A DNA stretch of 64,000 nt from JAFEDN01 sp963818985 (GTDB lineage Bacteria; Pseudomonadota; Gammaproteobacteria; Coxiellales; Coxiellaceae), in NCBI GenBank assembly GCA_963818985.1, contig CAWFUJ010000009.1, positions 1 through 64,000 of the forward strand, in the 5' to 3' direction. Each line of letters begins with the position of its first letter. The first letter of the stretch is position 1. This document shows, piece after piece, positions 8,606-18,581 of the stretch. The position numbers and the translations under genes were made by a program. Below the pieces are notes generated by a model that was not told where the DNA came from, did not search any database, and worked only from the letters and a program-made list of their open reading frames with translations.

Positions 8606-9500
8606 AGTAATATTTGAAACTAACTTACCATTGCCTTTATTGGCTCGAGGCAAAGTCCGCGATATCTATGTGATCGATAGTCAGCGATTATTGATTATTG
8701 CCACAGATCGTTTAAGTGCCTTTGATGTAGTTTTACCGAACCCGATACCCTATCGGGGAAAAGTTCTGACCCAGATTTCTTCCTTTTGGTTTGATAAATT
8801 GCAGGATATCATTCCAAATCATTTGATTACCACCGATATAAAAAAAATGGGTTTGGCTCCTACCCTATTAGATGAGTTTGGTGAAGATTTGATGGGGAGA
8901 GCGATGCTCGTGCATCGCGCTAAACCTTTGCCAGTAGAATGCGTGGTGCGTGGTTATATTGCCGGTTCGGGTTGGAAAGATTATCTTAAAACGCAAAATA
9001 TTTGTGGCCATCACTTACCGCTGGGTATGCAACAATGTCAGCAACTACCCACTCCCATTTTCACCCCGGCCACTAAAGCCACCCATGGTCATGATGAAAA
9101 TATTGATTTTCAAACTATGCAAAGTATAGTCGGCGAAGACATTGCCGAGCAACTTAAAATAATTTCTCTAGAATTGTATCAACGTGGTGCAGCGTTTGCT
9201 TTAAAAAAAGGTATTATCATTGCTGATACTAAATTTGAATTTGGGTTGTGGCAAAATCAGCTGATATTAATTGACGAAGTCTTAACACCAGACAGCTCAC
9301 GCTTTTGGCCAAAAGACGAATATGAGCCTGGTAGAGATCAGCCAAGTTTTGATAAACAAATCGCGCGGAATTATTTATTAACCTCTGGCTGGGATCGTAA
9401 TCCCCCACCACCTGAATTGCCTTCCCGCGTCGTTCAGCAAACTAGTGAAGCTTATCAAGATGCTTTCCTACGTTTAACGGATAAAGAACTCGAGTTATGA
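8580..9500 (+). CDS. purC: SAICAR synthetase
   Basis: About 306 residues. ARGKVRDIY at the N-terminus, ATDRLSAFDVV, ECVVRGYIAGSGWKDY and DTKFEFG are characteristic of phosphoribosylaminoimidazole-succinocarboxamide synthase, which joins aspartate to CAIR in purine synthesis. Its length (near 300) fits the longer yeast-like branch rather than the about 240-residue E. coli form. Several in-frame starts (TTG 8574, ATG 8577, 8580 and 8583) follow GGGAG at 8568-8572; ATG 8580 gives the best spacing. It overlaps ribF and is coupled to nadB by a four-base overlap. Confidence 0.95.
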   Translation: MMVQRKQPKVIFETNLPLPLLARGKVRDIYVIDSQRLLIIATDRLSAFDVVLPNPIPYRGKVLTQISSFWFDKLQDIIPNHLITTDIKKMGLAPTLLDEFGEDLMGRAMLVHRAKPLPVECVVRGYIAGSGWKDYLKTQNICGHHLPLGMQQCQQLPTPIFTPATKATHGHDENIDFQTMQSIVGEDIAEQLKIISLELYQRGAAFALKKGIIIADTKFEFGLWQNQLILIDEVLTPDSSRFWPKDEYEPGRDQPSFDKQIARNYLLTSGWDRNPPPPELPSRVVQQTSEAYQDAFLRLTDKELEL

Positions 9501-11122
9501 GTTTTCGTTTTGATGTCCTGGTCATTGGCAGCGGTATTGCCGGATTAAGTTATGTCTTGAGTTTAGCTCAGTTAAAACCAGAGCTGCGCATTGCTTTGCT
9601 TTGCAAAAAAACATTAACTGAATCCAATAGTAGTTATGCACAAGGCGGTATCGCTGCGGTGGGGTTGTTAGAAGATTCAATCCAACAACATAGTTTAGAT
9701 ACACTGTCGGCGGGCGATGGGTTATGCGATGAACAGATCGTTGAGAAAATTATTGGCGATGGTCCATCTACTATTGTATTTCTTAATCAATTGGGCATGG
9801 AGTTTGATCAAGCTCGAAATTTTTCTTTAGCACAAGAAGGCGGTCACTCACAGCGTCGTATTTATACGCATGGAGATCGGGTCGGCGTTGCGATTATTCG
9901 CGTGCTGATTCAAGCAGTCAAACGTTTACAGCAAATTCATATATTTGAGCATCACACGGCGATAAGTTTATTGACTGCAGATCAAAAACCAGCTCCCGCG
10001 CAAGCACAAATTGTGACTGGGGCTTACGTTTTAGCCGAACAAACCAGTGAGATTCATACCTTTCTGGCCAATGTCGTGGTACTAGCGACCGGTGGGGCAG
10101 GGAAAATTTATCGTTATACTTCGAATCCAGAAGTGGCCACCGGAGATGGGATTGCGATGGCTTATCGTGCGGGGGCGCGAGTCAGTAATATGGAATTTTA
10201 TCAATTTCATCCGACTCTATTGTATAACAGTGAGTGTAATAATATTTTAATTTCTGAAGCGTTGCGCGGCGAGGGGGCAATTTTACGATTAGTAGAAAAT
10301 AAAAAACGTTTTATGCAAGATTATGCGCCGCAAAAATTAGAACTGGCAACCAGGGATATTGTCGCTCGGGCTATATTTACTGAAATTGAACGCAGTTCTT
10401 ATAATTATGTTTATTTAGATATCACTCATCGCCCGAAAAAATTTTTACAAAAGCATTTCCCTGACACTTACCGCTATTTATCTAAGTTGGGCCTTGATAT
10501 TAGCAAGGATATGATTCCAGTTGTTCCTGGGGCTCATTATTTATGTGGTGGTATTTTAGCTGATGTAAATGGCGCCACAGATCTAGATCGTCTTTACGCG
10601 ATTGGTGAAGTGGCGTGTTGTGGTTTGCACGGCGCCAATCGTTTAGCGAGCAATTCTTTATTAGAGGGAGTCGTCATGGCTCGTAACGCAGCAAAAGCTT
10701 GCAATAAATGGTTAGAGAGGCCACTTCCAGTGGAGTTCAACCCGCCGGCATGGAATGCTCAAGGAGTCATAGATTTGCGTCGTGCCAGTCAGATCAATGC
10801 CCATTGGCGTGGTTTACGTGGTGAAATGAGCTCCTATGCAGGCATTGTGCGCACTGCGGCTGGATTAAAAGATTTATTACGGTTGATCTTAATGCGGCGC
10901 GATATGATTGAGGAATATTATTGGCAATACACCATTACCCGAGATCTCATTGAATTACGAAATATATTATTATTAGCGGAACTGATAGTCCGTTCGGCTT
11001 TACAGCGCCGCGAAAGTCGCGGCGGCCATTATCGTGAAGATTATCCCAATAAACAACACTTTGCAGAAAGTACGGTTTTTCGCGGGCAAATAAATAATTT
11101 TCTTAATATGCAAAGTGTATAA
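9497..11122 (+). CDS. nadB: L-aspartate oxidase
   Basis: 541 residues. The N-terminal FAD-binding GSGIAGLS, SSYAQGGIAA, the HTHGDRVG-type segment (here YTHGDRVG), MEFYQFHPT and GLHGANRLASNSLLEG are all typical of NadB. It oxidises aspartate to iminoaspartate, the first step of de novo NAD synthesis. It starts within the stop of purC (ATGA). No nadA or nadC lies in the window. The homologous succinate dehydrogenase flavoprotein is excluded by length and by the absence of partner subunits. Confidence 0.94.
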   Translation: MSFRFDVLVIGSGIAGLSYVLSLAQLKPELRIALLCKKTLTESNSSYAQGGIAAVGLLEDSIQQHSLDTLSAGDGLCDEQIVEKIIGDGPSTIVFLNQLGMEFDQARNFSLAQEGGHSQRRIYTHGDRVGVAIIRVLIQAVKRLQQIHIFEHHTAISLLTADQKPAPAQAQIVTGAYVLAEQTSEIHTFLANVVVLATGGAGKIYRYTSNPEVATGDGIAMAYRAGARVSNMEFYQFHPTLLYNSECNNILISEALRGEGAILRLVENKKRFMQDYAPQKLELATRDIVARAIFTEIERSSYNYVYLDITHRPKKFLQKHFPDTYRYLSKLGLDISKDMIPVVPGAHYLCGGILADVNGATDLDRLYAIGEVACCGLHGANRLASNSLLEGVVMARNAAKACNKWLERPLPVEFNPPAWNAQGVIDLRRASQINAHWRGLRGEMSSYAGIVRTAAGLKDLLRLILMRRDMIEEYYWQYTITRDLIELRNILLLAELIVRSALQRRESRGGHYREDYPNKQHFAESTVFRGQINNFLNMQSV

Positions 11123-11233
11123 GACAGATAGGGGGAATTGCATTTATAAGGGGCATCTAAAAAGAGTATAATTGTTGCATATAGATAGAAGAAAGTTCAT
11201 AATATGATCAATAATTTTAAAAGAGGTGAATAG

Positions 11234-11800
11234 ATGAAAAACTGGAAAAACATACAAATGCAAACGCTTTATCCGCAGACTATCCAAGCAGATGCTCAAG
11301 AAGTAGATGAAAAGAAGAAAACCATTTCTCGAGAAAACGCTTGGAAGCAAGCGCTTAGAATATCAACTTCCACTTTAGAGATACTTGACTCAAAGTCCCA
11401 GTTGTGGGACCAGGTAAACTTAAGCGGAGATCTTGATCTTCAGAAAAAAATTATATTTTTACTTCAAATAATCAGAGACTTAAAGTTTTTTGGCAATAAT
11501 ATCAAAGTGAGCTGGAATGGAAAATCCTCTGATTTAATGAGCAGTGGTCTAGTCCTCTGGAGATCTTATCATGCATTGATACAATGTTTAGACTTGTATG
11601 CTAATTTAAAAGAGACAGATCCAAAGAAAGCAGATCAGGCTTTAAGTTTTGCGGCTGCTCATGCGCCCGCCCTTGGTTCTAGAACGAGAGGCCATATTAA
11701 CCTTGAAGGTAAAATAAGTATAAGCAGCTTTATAGTTTGGCAGATGAGATCAAATTTGCTGGCAAGTACGTTGGCATCAGCGCCTGTATTTAAGAAATAG
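11234..11800 (+). CDS. Hypothetical protein, 188 residues
   Basis: I do not recognise this protein. It is soluble, helix-rich and lysine-rich at the N-terminus, without a signal peptide or membrane segment. A strong ribosome binding site (AGAGGTG, six bases before ATG 11234) and a TATAAT at 11167-11172 support real expression. It stands alone between nadB and a convergent gene, with a stem-loop after it. A lone small lineage-specific helical protein would suit a secreted effector in this type of bacterium, but nothing in the sequence proves that. Confidence 0.6.
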   Translation: MKNWKNIQMQTLYPQTIQADAQEVDEKKKTISRENAWKQALRISTSTLEILDSKSQLWDQVNLSGDLDLQKKIIFLLQIIRDLKFFGNNIKVSWNGKSSDLMSSGLVLWRSYHALIQCLDLYANLKETDPKKADQALSFAAAHAPALGSRTRGHINLEGKISISSFIVWQMRSNLLASTLASAPVFKK

Positions 11801-11809
11801 CGCCAATCC

Positions 11810-11837
11810 TCCCGGAAATGCATAATGTTTTCCGGGA
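11810..11837. terminator. Stem-loop between convergent genes
   Basis: TCCCGGAAA and TTTCCGGGA are perfect nine-base arms around a ten-base loop, placed between the stops of two convergent genes. No strong T-run follows on the plus strand, so efficiency as an intrinsic terminator is uncertain. Confidence 0.5.
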
Positions 11838-11843
11838 TGGTGT

Positions 11844-13505
11844 TTAATGGTAATTTTCTAATAATCGACCCTTTGCATCAAAATTGATATCATCATAGCC
11901 GCCAAGACCTGATAATATGGTGCCGGTCACAGAATAACCGTTAACTTGCGTAGAAAAGTGAACTATTTGATAACCCAACAACGAAGCAACTATCCGACTA
12001 AGTTCATAATGTGACATATATTGTTTATTTAAATCTTCGTGATTTTTTTTCTGAATAAAATCTAAAGGAGCGCCATTTAAGGCAATGATAATTATTGGCA
12101 CATGGTACTGAACAGAATGATGAAAATTATTATGTCCATAAATGCCCCTCTCACCTACTGATTCACCATGATCTGAAGTGAAAATAATATAAGTGGGTCT
12201 TTTAGTTTTTTGTAAAGTCAGTTCGACAATTTGCTGCATGATTTCATCGGTGTATCTTACACTGTTATCATAAGCATTCGTATGACCGATATGAAATGGT
12301 GAGGACGGACTATAATTAAAAAAATTCTTCTCCGGAGGATAACGCTCAAAATATTCGGCATGAGAACCGCGCTGATGTAACACTAAAAAGGTAGGTTTAG
12401 AAAATTGAACATCTTTCAGGTAATCCACTAGTGCACCATCCAAGCCCCGGTTTTTTTCATTAGTCAGTTCTTCTAATGTCGTATAATGGTTGATGTAAAC
12501 GGGTAGTAGATACCCCTTAATTAAACTTAACCCAAGGCTGTCTTGAGCGCTGATAAAATAGGTTTCAAAGCCGTTTTGTTCTGCCATCTTAAATAAGTTG
12601 CGATTTTTCGAATAAATTTGCTGAGAACTATCCGCTCTTGGCGCCATATTAAAAAACATTGGTAAAGAAACATCCGTGGCAACCCCGGCCGATATGCCCA
12701 GCTTAAAACTGACATTTGGTTTTAATTTTAATGAAGCAAGAAAAGGATCAGTGGGTCTTTGATAACCATAGCTAGACATATGAGCAGAAGTTAAACTCTC
12801 CCCCATTACCAAAATAATATTAATATCGGGATGCGATAATTTCATGGATAGGGGAGGTTGAATAGGTTGCATCAGTAGATTATTTAAGAATAACTGATGA
12901 GGTAAAGTATAAATAACATAGAAAAGGATGAGTTTTTGGGTGGCAACCCAAAGATCATCATTGTCATTGACTCGATCACCCAAACTAGTTCTTGCGGCTC
13001 TGCCGACTTTATGGTGAACCATTGAGTGAACAAGTCGTATAGAAGGGAGTAAAAAACATAAACTCAATAATATCCAAGCATACCGCCATCGGTGACGGTC
13101 CTCAAATTTTTTGCAACAGAAAAATACTATAAAAAAAGCACTGGCACAAATGAGTAATGGCACCCAAATAATTTCAGTCATTTTACTGAAAATTTCCAAG
13201 GTTTCCCGAGTATGGGTAAAGAATAAAGAAATTTCAACAGGGGAAATGGTTGCTCCGAAATAAGAGTAATGAATGAGTTGGAGAAATAATAAAAAAACCA
13301 TGCTTGCAAATATCCAAATAATATGGCGGGTTTTTTGCAAAAATGACAAATAAAAACTGATCAACAGTACCAGCGGTAAATGCCATAAATTTATTCTAAA
13401 AGAAAGATAAGGATTGTAAAGCCGATAAATTTGGTCGATGCCAATGAGACTGGCGGCGATGAGCAGTCCCAATATTAAATTGACTCTTGGCAGTCTTGAT
13501 ATCAT
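11844..13505 (-). CDS. Sulfatase-fold membrane phosphotransferase, EptA/CptA-like
   Basis: 553 residues. About five transmembrane segments occupy residues 1-180, and an alkaline-phosphatase-superfamily domain fills the rest. Motifs: VMGESLTSAHMSSYGYQRP (nucleophile motif, with Ser where EptA has Thr), HQRGSHAEYFERYP, and TSDHGESVGE for metal binding. This fits inner-membrane enzymes that move phosphoethanolamine from phosphatidylethanolamine to lipid A, core sugar or periplasmic glucan; the acceptor cannot be told from sequence. The start overlaps the stop of the malic enzyme gene by one base (TAATG), so it is probably translated from the same mRNA. Confidence 0.8.
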   Translation of the reverse strand: MISRLPRVNLILGLLIAASLIGIDQIYRLYNPYLSFRINLWHLPLVLLISFYLSFLQKTRHIIWIFASMVFLLFLQLIHYSYFGATISPVEISLFFTHTRETLEIFSKMTEIIWVPLLICASAFFIVFFCCKKFEDRHRWRYAWILLSLCFLLPSIRLVHSMVHHKVGRAARTSLGDRVNDNDDLWVATQKLILFYVIYTLPHQLFLNNLLMQPIQPPLSMKLSHPDINIILVMGESLTSAHMSSYGYQRPTDPFLASLKLKPNVSFKLGISAGVATDVSLPMFFNMAPRADSSQQIYSKNRNLFKMAEQNGFETYFISAQDSLGLSLIKGYLLPVYINHYTTLEELTNEKNRGLDGALVDYLKDVQFSKPTFLVLHQRGSHAEYFERYPPEKNFFNYSPSSPFHIGHTNAYDNSVRYTDEIMQQIVELTLQKTKRPTYIIFTSDHGESVGERGIYGHNNFHHSVQYHVPIIIIALNGAPLDFIQKKNHEDLNKQYMSHYELSRIVASLLGYQIVHFSTQVNGYSVTGTILSGLGGYDDINFDAKGRLLENYH

Positions 13506-14902
13506 TAATCTTTACGCGCCACATTGGTTCTTTTTGCCGCTTGGATCACCGCATAAGCAACAGCAGGCACTACGCCCTTATCAAAAACGCTAGGAATAAT
13601 GTAATCTGGCGACAATTTTTTTTCGTCGACACAATGAGCAATGGCATAGGCTGCGGCAATCTGCATTTCTTCATTAATATCTTTTGCTCGGCAATCTAAA
13701 GCGCCGCGAAAAATACCTGGAAACGCTAATAAATTGTTAATTTGATTAGGATAATCACTGCGGCCTGTGGCCATAATGGCTATGTAGGGTGCTGCAATCT
13801 CAGGCATAATTTCGGGAATTGGATTAGCCATTGCAAAGACCACCGGATCTTTGTTCATATTTTTTAAATCTTCAATGCTGATGGTGTTGGGGCCAGATAA
13901 CCCGACAAACAGATCAGCCCCTTTTATGACATCGTGCAAACTGCCGGTTTCATTGTTGGGGTTAGTCGATTCGGCAAATTCTCTTTTACTAATATCCAAA
14001 TCTTGCCGGGATTTAACAATAGCACCTTTACGATCACAACCGATGATATTGACGGCTCCTAATCGCAATAATATATTTTTACAAGCAGTGCCAGCGGCGC
14101 CTACGCCGCTAAAGATGATCTTTAAATCTTTAGCTTTTTTATGGGTAATTTTTAGAGAATTAATAAATGCAGCTGCAACCACCGCCGCAGTACCATGTTG
14201 ATCATCATGGAACACGGGAATATCTAAGTTTTCTTTTAAGCGCTTTTCAATTTCAAAACAGCGAGGAGCGGAAATATCTTCCAAGTTTATACCGCCAAAA
14301 TTTGGAGCTAAATAAGTGACGGTACGGACAATTTCATCAATATTTTTGGTTGCTAAACACAAAGGAAAAGCATCGACATTGGCAAAAATTTTAAATAATA
14401 AGGCTTTGCCTTCCATCACCGGCAAAGCAGCTCTAGGACCTATATCGCCCAAGCCAAGAACTGCAGTGCCATCAGTGATCACAGCCACCGTGTTATGGCG
14501 GATGGTAAAAACATCCGCTTGTTCTGGGAATTGGTGGATGGCCATACATACTTTGGCGACTTCAGGAGTATAAGCCAAGGCCAATTGTTCTCGGGTATTA
14601 ACGGCCAATTTACTTTGAGTGGCGATTTTACCACCCACGTGAGCATTGAATGTCATGTCAAGCAGGTTGCATTCTTTTATGCCCTCTAATTCAGTTATTT
14701 TTTTTATTATGGTGGAGCTTGCCGCTTCTGGACAGCTTAAATAAAAGGTCTGACCCGAACCATCTTGATGGATAGTTTGATCAATAATAACAATATTATT
14801 GCTAAAACTTCTAGCAAAAGCCTGAATTTTTTGCGATAACTCAATTTGATCGATAAACTGTACGCGAAGTAAAACTGCGCGTTGAGAATCAGTATTAACC
14901 AT
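13505..14902 (-). CDS. maeA: NAD(P)-dependent malic enzyme
   Basis: 465 residues. The N-terminal 80 residues look like an ACT-type regulatory domain. The malic enzyme domain follows: DGTAVLGLGDIGPRAALPV, DDQHGTAAV, then an NAD(P)-binding GVGAAGTACKNIL and GLSGPNTI. It decarboxylates malate to pyruvate. The short form with an N-terminal ACT domain is the kind found in Legionella and Firmicutes rather than the about 760-residue MaeB. Cofactor preference is not certain. It is the first gene of a pair with the phosphotransferase. A REP-like hairpin lies in the divergent promoter region upstream. Confidence 0.88.
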   Translation of the reverse strand: MVNTDSQRAVLLRVQFIDQIELSQKIQAFARSFSNNIVIIDQTIHQDGSGQTFYLSCPEAASSTIIKKITELEGIKECNLLDMTFNAHVGGKIATQSKLAVNTREQLALAYTPEVAKVCMAIHQFPEQADVFTIRHNTVAVITDGTAVLGLGDIGPRAALPVMEGKALLFKIFANVDAFPLCLATKNIDEIVRTVTYLAPNFGGINLEDISAPRCFEIEKRLKENLDIPVFHDDQHGTAAVVAAAFINSLKITHKKAKDLKIIFSGVGAAGTACKNILLRLGAVNIIGCDRKGAIVKSRQDLDISKREFAESTNPNNETGSLHDVIKGADLFVGLSGPNTISIEDLKNMNKDPVVFAMANPIPEIMPEIAAPYIAIMATGRSDYPNQINNLLAFPGIFRGALDCRAKDINEEMQIAAAYAIAHCVDEKKLSPDYIIPSVFDKGVVPAVAYAVIQAAKRTNVARKD

Positions 14903-14980
14903 AAGATAAACCTGTCTGATAAAAAGATGGGGACATTATAACAGCTAGTTGTTGCATTAAAACAGTGTTTGTTAACCTTG

Positions 14981-15029
14981 TATTTTATCCAGCTGGATAC
15001 CGGCCTTCGCCGGTATCCAAGATAAAATA
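14981..15029. repeat. REP-like hairpin with extended stem
   Basis: GGATACCGG and CCGGTATCC form the REP-like core around CCTTCG. TATTTTATC (14981-14989) and GATAAAATA (15021-15029) extend the pairing outward. It lies between divergently transcribed genes, so it is not a terminator for either. Confidence 0.7.
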
Positions 15030-15079
15030 ATGGCCTTTAATCATTTTTTTAATGGGTTCCTAAAGTGATCCGTACCGCA

Positions 15080-15106
15080 TTGCTTCATCAATTTAACTAA
15101 TATAAT
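15080..15106 (+). promoter_or_regulatory. Putative promoter for the PEBP gene and ileS-lspA
   Basis: TTGCTT (15080-15085) and a consensus TATAAT (15101-15106) with a shortish 15-bp spacer, 38 bases before the ATG of the PEBP gene. No other clear promoter precedes ileS. Confidence 0.4.
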
Positions 15107-15144
15107 ATACCCAGATGCTTAAAAACAATTCAGGAGGAATGAGT

Positions 15145-15711
15145 ATGCGAACACAAAAATTTCATTTTCTCTATAAAACTAGCCGTTCTATAATTGCGGC
15201 TGTTTTATTGTTTGTGTCTACGCTAGGATTGGCTTCAACCACACAAAATTCAGGAGATTTGTCGATGATGACCTTAACCAGTGCCTTTCAAGAAGGAGAG
15301 ACTATCCCTAGCCAATATACTTGCGAAGGAAAAAATATTTCTCCCCCTTTAGATTGGCATAACCAGCCGAATAAAACTCAATCTTTGGTATTAATTTTCG
15401 ACGACCCTGATGCCCCTAATGGAACTTGGTATCATTGGATATTATTTAATATCCCCGCAAATATTAACTCTTTGCCTGAAAATGTTTCCAAGTTACCCGA
15501 CGGTGCAGAGCAGGGACTTAATAGTTGGGGCAAAACTGGTTATGGTGGTCCTTGCCCACCAACTGGGGAACATCGTTATGTTTTTAAACTCTATGCTTTG
15601 GATGCCCAACTGCCATTGCAATCAGGCGCCGATAGACGTAGTGTTGAGGCGGCGATGGAAGGACATATTCTTCAACAAGCTACATTAATAGGCAAATATA
15701 AAAAATCATGA
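15145..15711 (+). CDS. Secreted YbhB/YbcL-family PEBP protein
   Basis: 188 residues. A basic N-terminus and hydrophobic stretch ending LGLASTT look like a Sec signal peptide. The mature part has the PEBP ligand-pocket motifs: DDPDAPNGTWYHWILFNIP, GKTGYGGPCPP and GEHRYVFKLYALD. This is the bacterial relative of Raf kinase inhibitor proteins; its biochemical role is unsettled. ATG 15145 is chosen because AGGAGG ends seven bases upstream; ATG 15139 is too close and ATG 15115 has no binding site. It overlaps ileS by four bases. Confidence 0.9.
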   Translation: MRTQKFHFLYKTSRSIIAAVLLFVSTLGLASTTQNSGDLSMMTLTSAFQEGETIPSQYTCEGKNISPPLDWHNQPNKTQSLVLIFDDPDAPNGTWYHWILFNIPANINSLPENVSKLPDGAEQGLNSWGKTGYGGPCPPTGEHRYVFKLYALDAQLPLQSGADRRSVEAAMEGHILQQATLIGKYKKS

Positions 15712-18518
15712 AAGATTATAAAAGTACGCTGAATTTACCTGTGACAGCTTTTCCAATGAAAGCGAATTTAGCTCAGCGTGAACCGGAAATATTAAAGCGC
15801 TGGCATGAACTAAATATATATCAACGCATGCGGGATCAAGCGCCTGGTCGTACTCGATTTATATTGCATGACGGCCCGCCTTATGCCAATGCTAGACCAC
15901 ATTTAGGGACCGCCTTAAATAAAATTATTAAAGATATCATTATTAAATCCAAAACCTTGAGTGGCTTCGATTCGCCGTATGTGCCAGGGTGGGATTGTCA
16001 TGGTTTGCCTATCGAGTTAAATGTCGAAAAAAAAATAGGTAAAGTCGGCGATAAAGTTTCTCCGCAAGCCTTTCGTCAGGCATGCCGCGAATATGCTAAA
16101 AATCAGGTAGATGTTCAGCGTGAAGATTTCCAACGTTTAGGTGTCATTGGTGATTGGCAGCATCCTTTTTTAACCATGGACCCTATTTATGAAGCCAATA
16201 CGGTGCGGGCTTTGACCCAGATAATCAGCAATGGGCACTTACATCGTGGTCAAAAACCAGTGCTTTGGTGTACAGCCTGTGGCTCGGCGTTAGCGGACAC
16301 TGAAACCGAATATCAAGATAAGTCTTCGCCGGCGATTGATGTTGCATTTAACCTGATTGACTCACAAGCTGTCGCTAACATTTTCAACCTCCGGGTGATT
16401 GCACAGCCTATTTTTATGCCGATTTGGACCACCACCCCATGGACATTGCCGGCTAATCAAGCAGTAGCAGTCAATTCAAATTTTGAATACGCATTAGTGG
16501 GTTTTAATTGGCGGGAACAATCAGTGGCAATGATTTGTGCCAAAGAATTATTATCTGCAGTTATGCAGCGCTATGGTGTGACTGATTATCAAATTTTGTC
16601 ATTGGTGAACGGTGAAGAATTAGAAGGCCTGCAATTACAACATCCGTTTTTAGATCGGCGAGTCCCGGTGATTTTAGGCGATCACGTTACTTTGGAGGCG
16701 GGGACAGGCTGCGTGCATACTGCGCCGGCACACGGACAAGATGATTATGTGATTGGCCAACAATATCAGTTGCCAATGGAAAATTTGGTTAACTCTAACA
16801 GTTGTTTTAATCCAGAGGTCCCATTAGTCGGTGGTTTGCATGTATTTAAATCCAATGACGTCATCATTGCAGAATTAGAAAAAAATGGCAGTCTTTTACA
16901 TCAAGAAATTATTCAGCATAGTTATCCGCATTGTTGGCGCCATAAAACTCCATTAATTTTTCGTGCGACTCCGCAATGGTTTATCAGTATGGATCAACAG
17001 GGTTTACGCAATCTTGCTTTAAGTGCGGTAGATAAAATCACCTGGTTGCCAGCCTGGGGAAAAACCCGTATTAGTCGCATGCTGGAAGTGCGGCCGGATT
17101 GGTGCATTTCTCGTCAACGGGTATGGGGTGTGCCGATTCCTTTATTTACTCATAAAAATAGCGGGGACTTACATCCGGACACATTAAATTTATTAGAGAA
17201 AGTTGCACAGTTGATTGAGCAGCAAGGGATTGAAGGCTGGTTTGCGCTTGATCCGCAGAGAATTATTAGGTAAAGAGGCAGAGCAATATCAAAAATCAAC
17301 TGATGTATTAGATGTTTGGTTTGATTCAGGTTCAGTCATTTTTGTGTTTTAGCGAAGCGTCCTGAGCTTGGTTTCCCGGCTGATTTATATTTCGAGGGTT
17401 CAGATCAACATCGCGGTTGGTTTCATACTTCCTTGTTAACCTCAGTTGCGATGCGAGGTGAAGCGCCGTATAAAACAGTGTTAACACATGGATATGTGGT
17501 CGATGGTCAAGGCCATAAAATGTCTAAACCTTGGGTAATGTGGTTGTGCCGGTAGAGGTAGTAAAAAATCTAGGCGCTGACGTCTTGCGTTTATGGGTGG
17601 CTTCTGCAGATTATAAATTGGATATTAATTATTCGGAAGAAATTTTAAAACGCAGTGTCGATGCGTATCGGCGGATTCGTAATACTGTTCGTTTTTTATT
17701 GTCAAATATTTTTGATTTTGATCCGCGTCAAGATTTGGTACGCCGCTGATCAATTACTTGCGTTGGATCAATGGGCGATAGCCGAAACTAAAGTTTTGCA
17801 AAAGGAAATTATCACTGCCTATAATGACTATAGTTTTCAATTAATTTATCAAAAAATTCATAATTTTTGCAGTGTCCAAATGGGTAGTTTTTATTTAGAT
17901 ATTATTAAAGATCGTCAATACACCAGTAATCGTACTGGTATCCCGCGGCGTTCGGCGCAAACGGCTATGTATTATATTGTTGAAGCGTTAGTCCGTTGGC
18001 TAGCACCGATTATTAGTTTTACCGCCGAAGAAATTTGGCAATATCTGCCAGGAGAACGTCAACCATCCATTTTTTTAAGCTCGTGGTTCGATCATTTCCC
18101 TCAATTTAATAGCGCATCAATGATCAATTGGCCATTGATGGTTACAGTTCGTGATGCTGTTAATAAACTATTAGAGGCACGACGGCAAAGAGGTGAAATT
18201 GGTTCGGCATTAGATGCAAATATTATTTTGTATGCCGATGAATCCTTATTGAATGAAATTTTGCGTTTAGGATCCGAACTGCGTTTTGTCCTCATTACTT
18301 CTGATGCCAAAGTTTTACCGGCAGCACAGCGGGACTCTAGTGCGGAAGGAACTGACATATTTGGTTTAGGGGTGAAAGTAATTGTTTCTGAATGTCCCAA
18401 ATGTGCTCGTTGTTGGCAACGTCGCGAGGATGTTGGTGTAGATCCTGAGCACCCCACGCTTTGTGCACGATGTGTAGAAAACTTCTCAGCACCAGGAGAG
18501 CAACGTTTTTTTGCATAA
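15708..18518 (+). pseudogene. ileS: Isoleucyl-tRNA synthetase, four frame shifts and altered HIGH motif
   Basis: The homology runs the full length (about 936 codons, normal for IleRS) but needs four frame changes: an extra base near 17259, a missing base near 17336, a missing base near 17529 inside the KMSKS loop (KMSK then LGN), and an extra base near 17741. The shifts cancel, so the last part returns to the first frame. The first frame ends at 17273 if translated literally. The HIGH signature reads PHLGT, with Thr in place of the second His. Other parts are good: the WDCHGLPIE segment, the editing domain TTPWTLPANQAV and a C-terminal zinc ribbon (CPKCARCW, CARC). IleRS is essential, so either another copy exists or the sequence has errors. 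It is coupled to the PEBP gene and followed by lspA. Confidence 0.85.
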
Positions 18519-18581
18519 AGGTCCCGTTCGGAGAGGATGAGGTTGCGTCCGATTTTATGAAAGATTGGTGGTGAAATAAAC

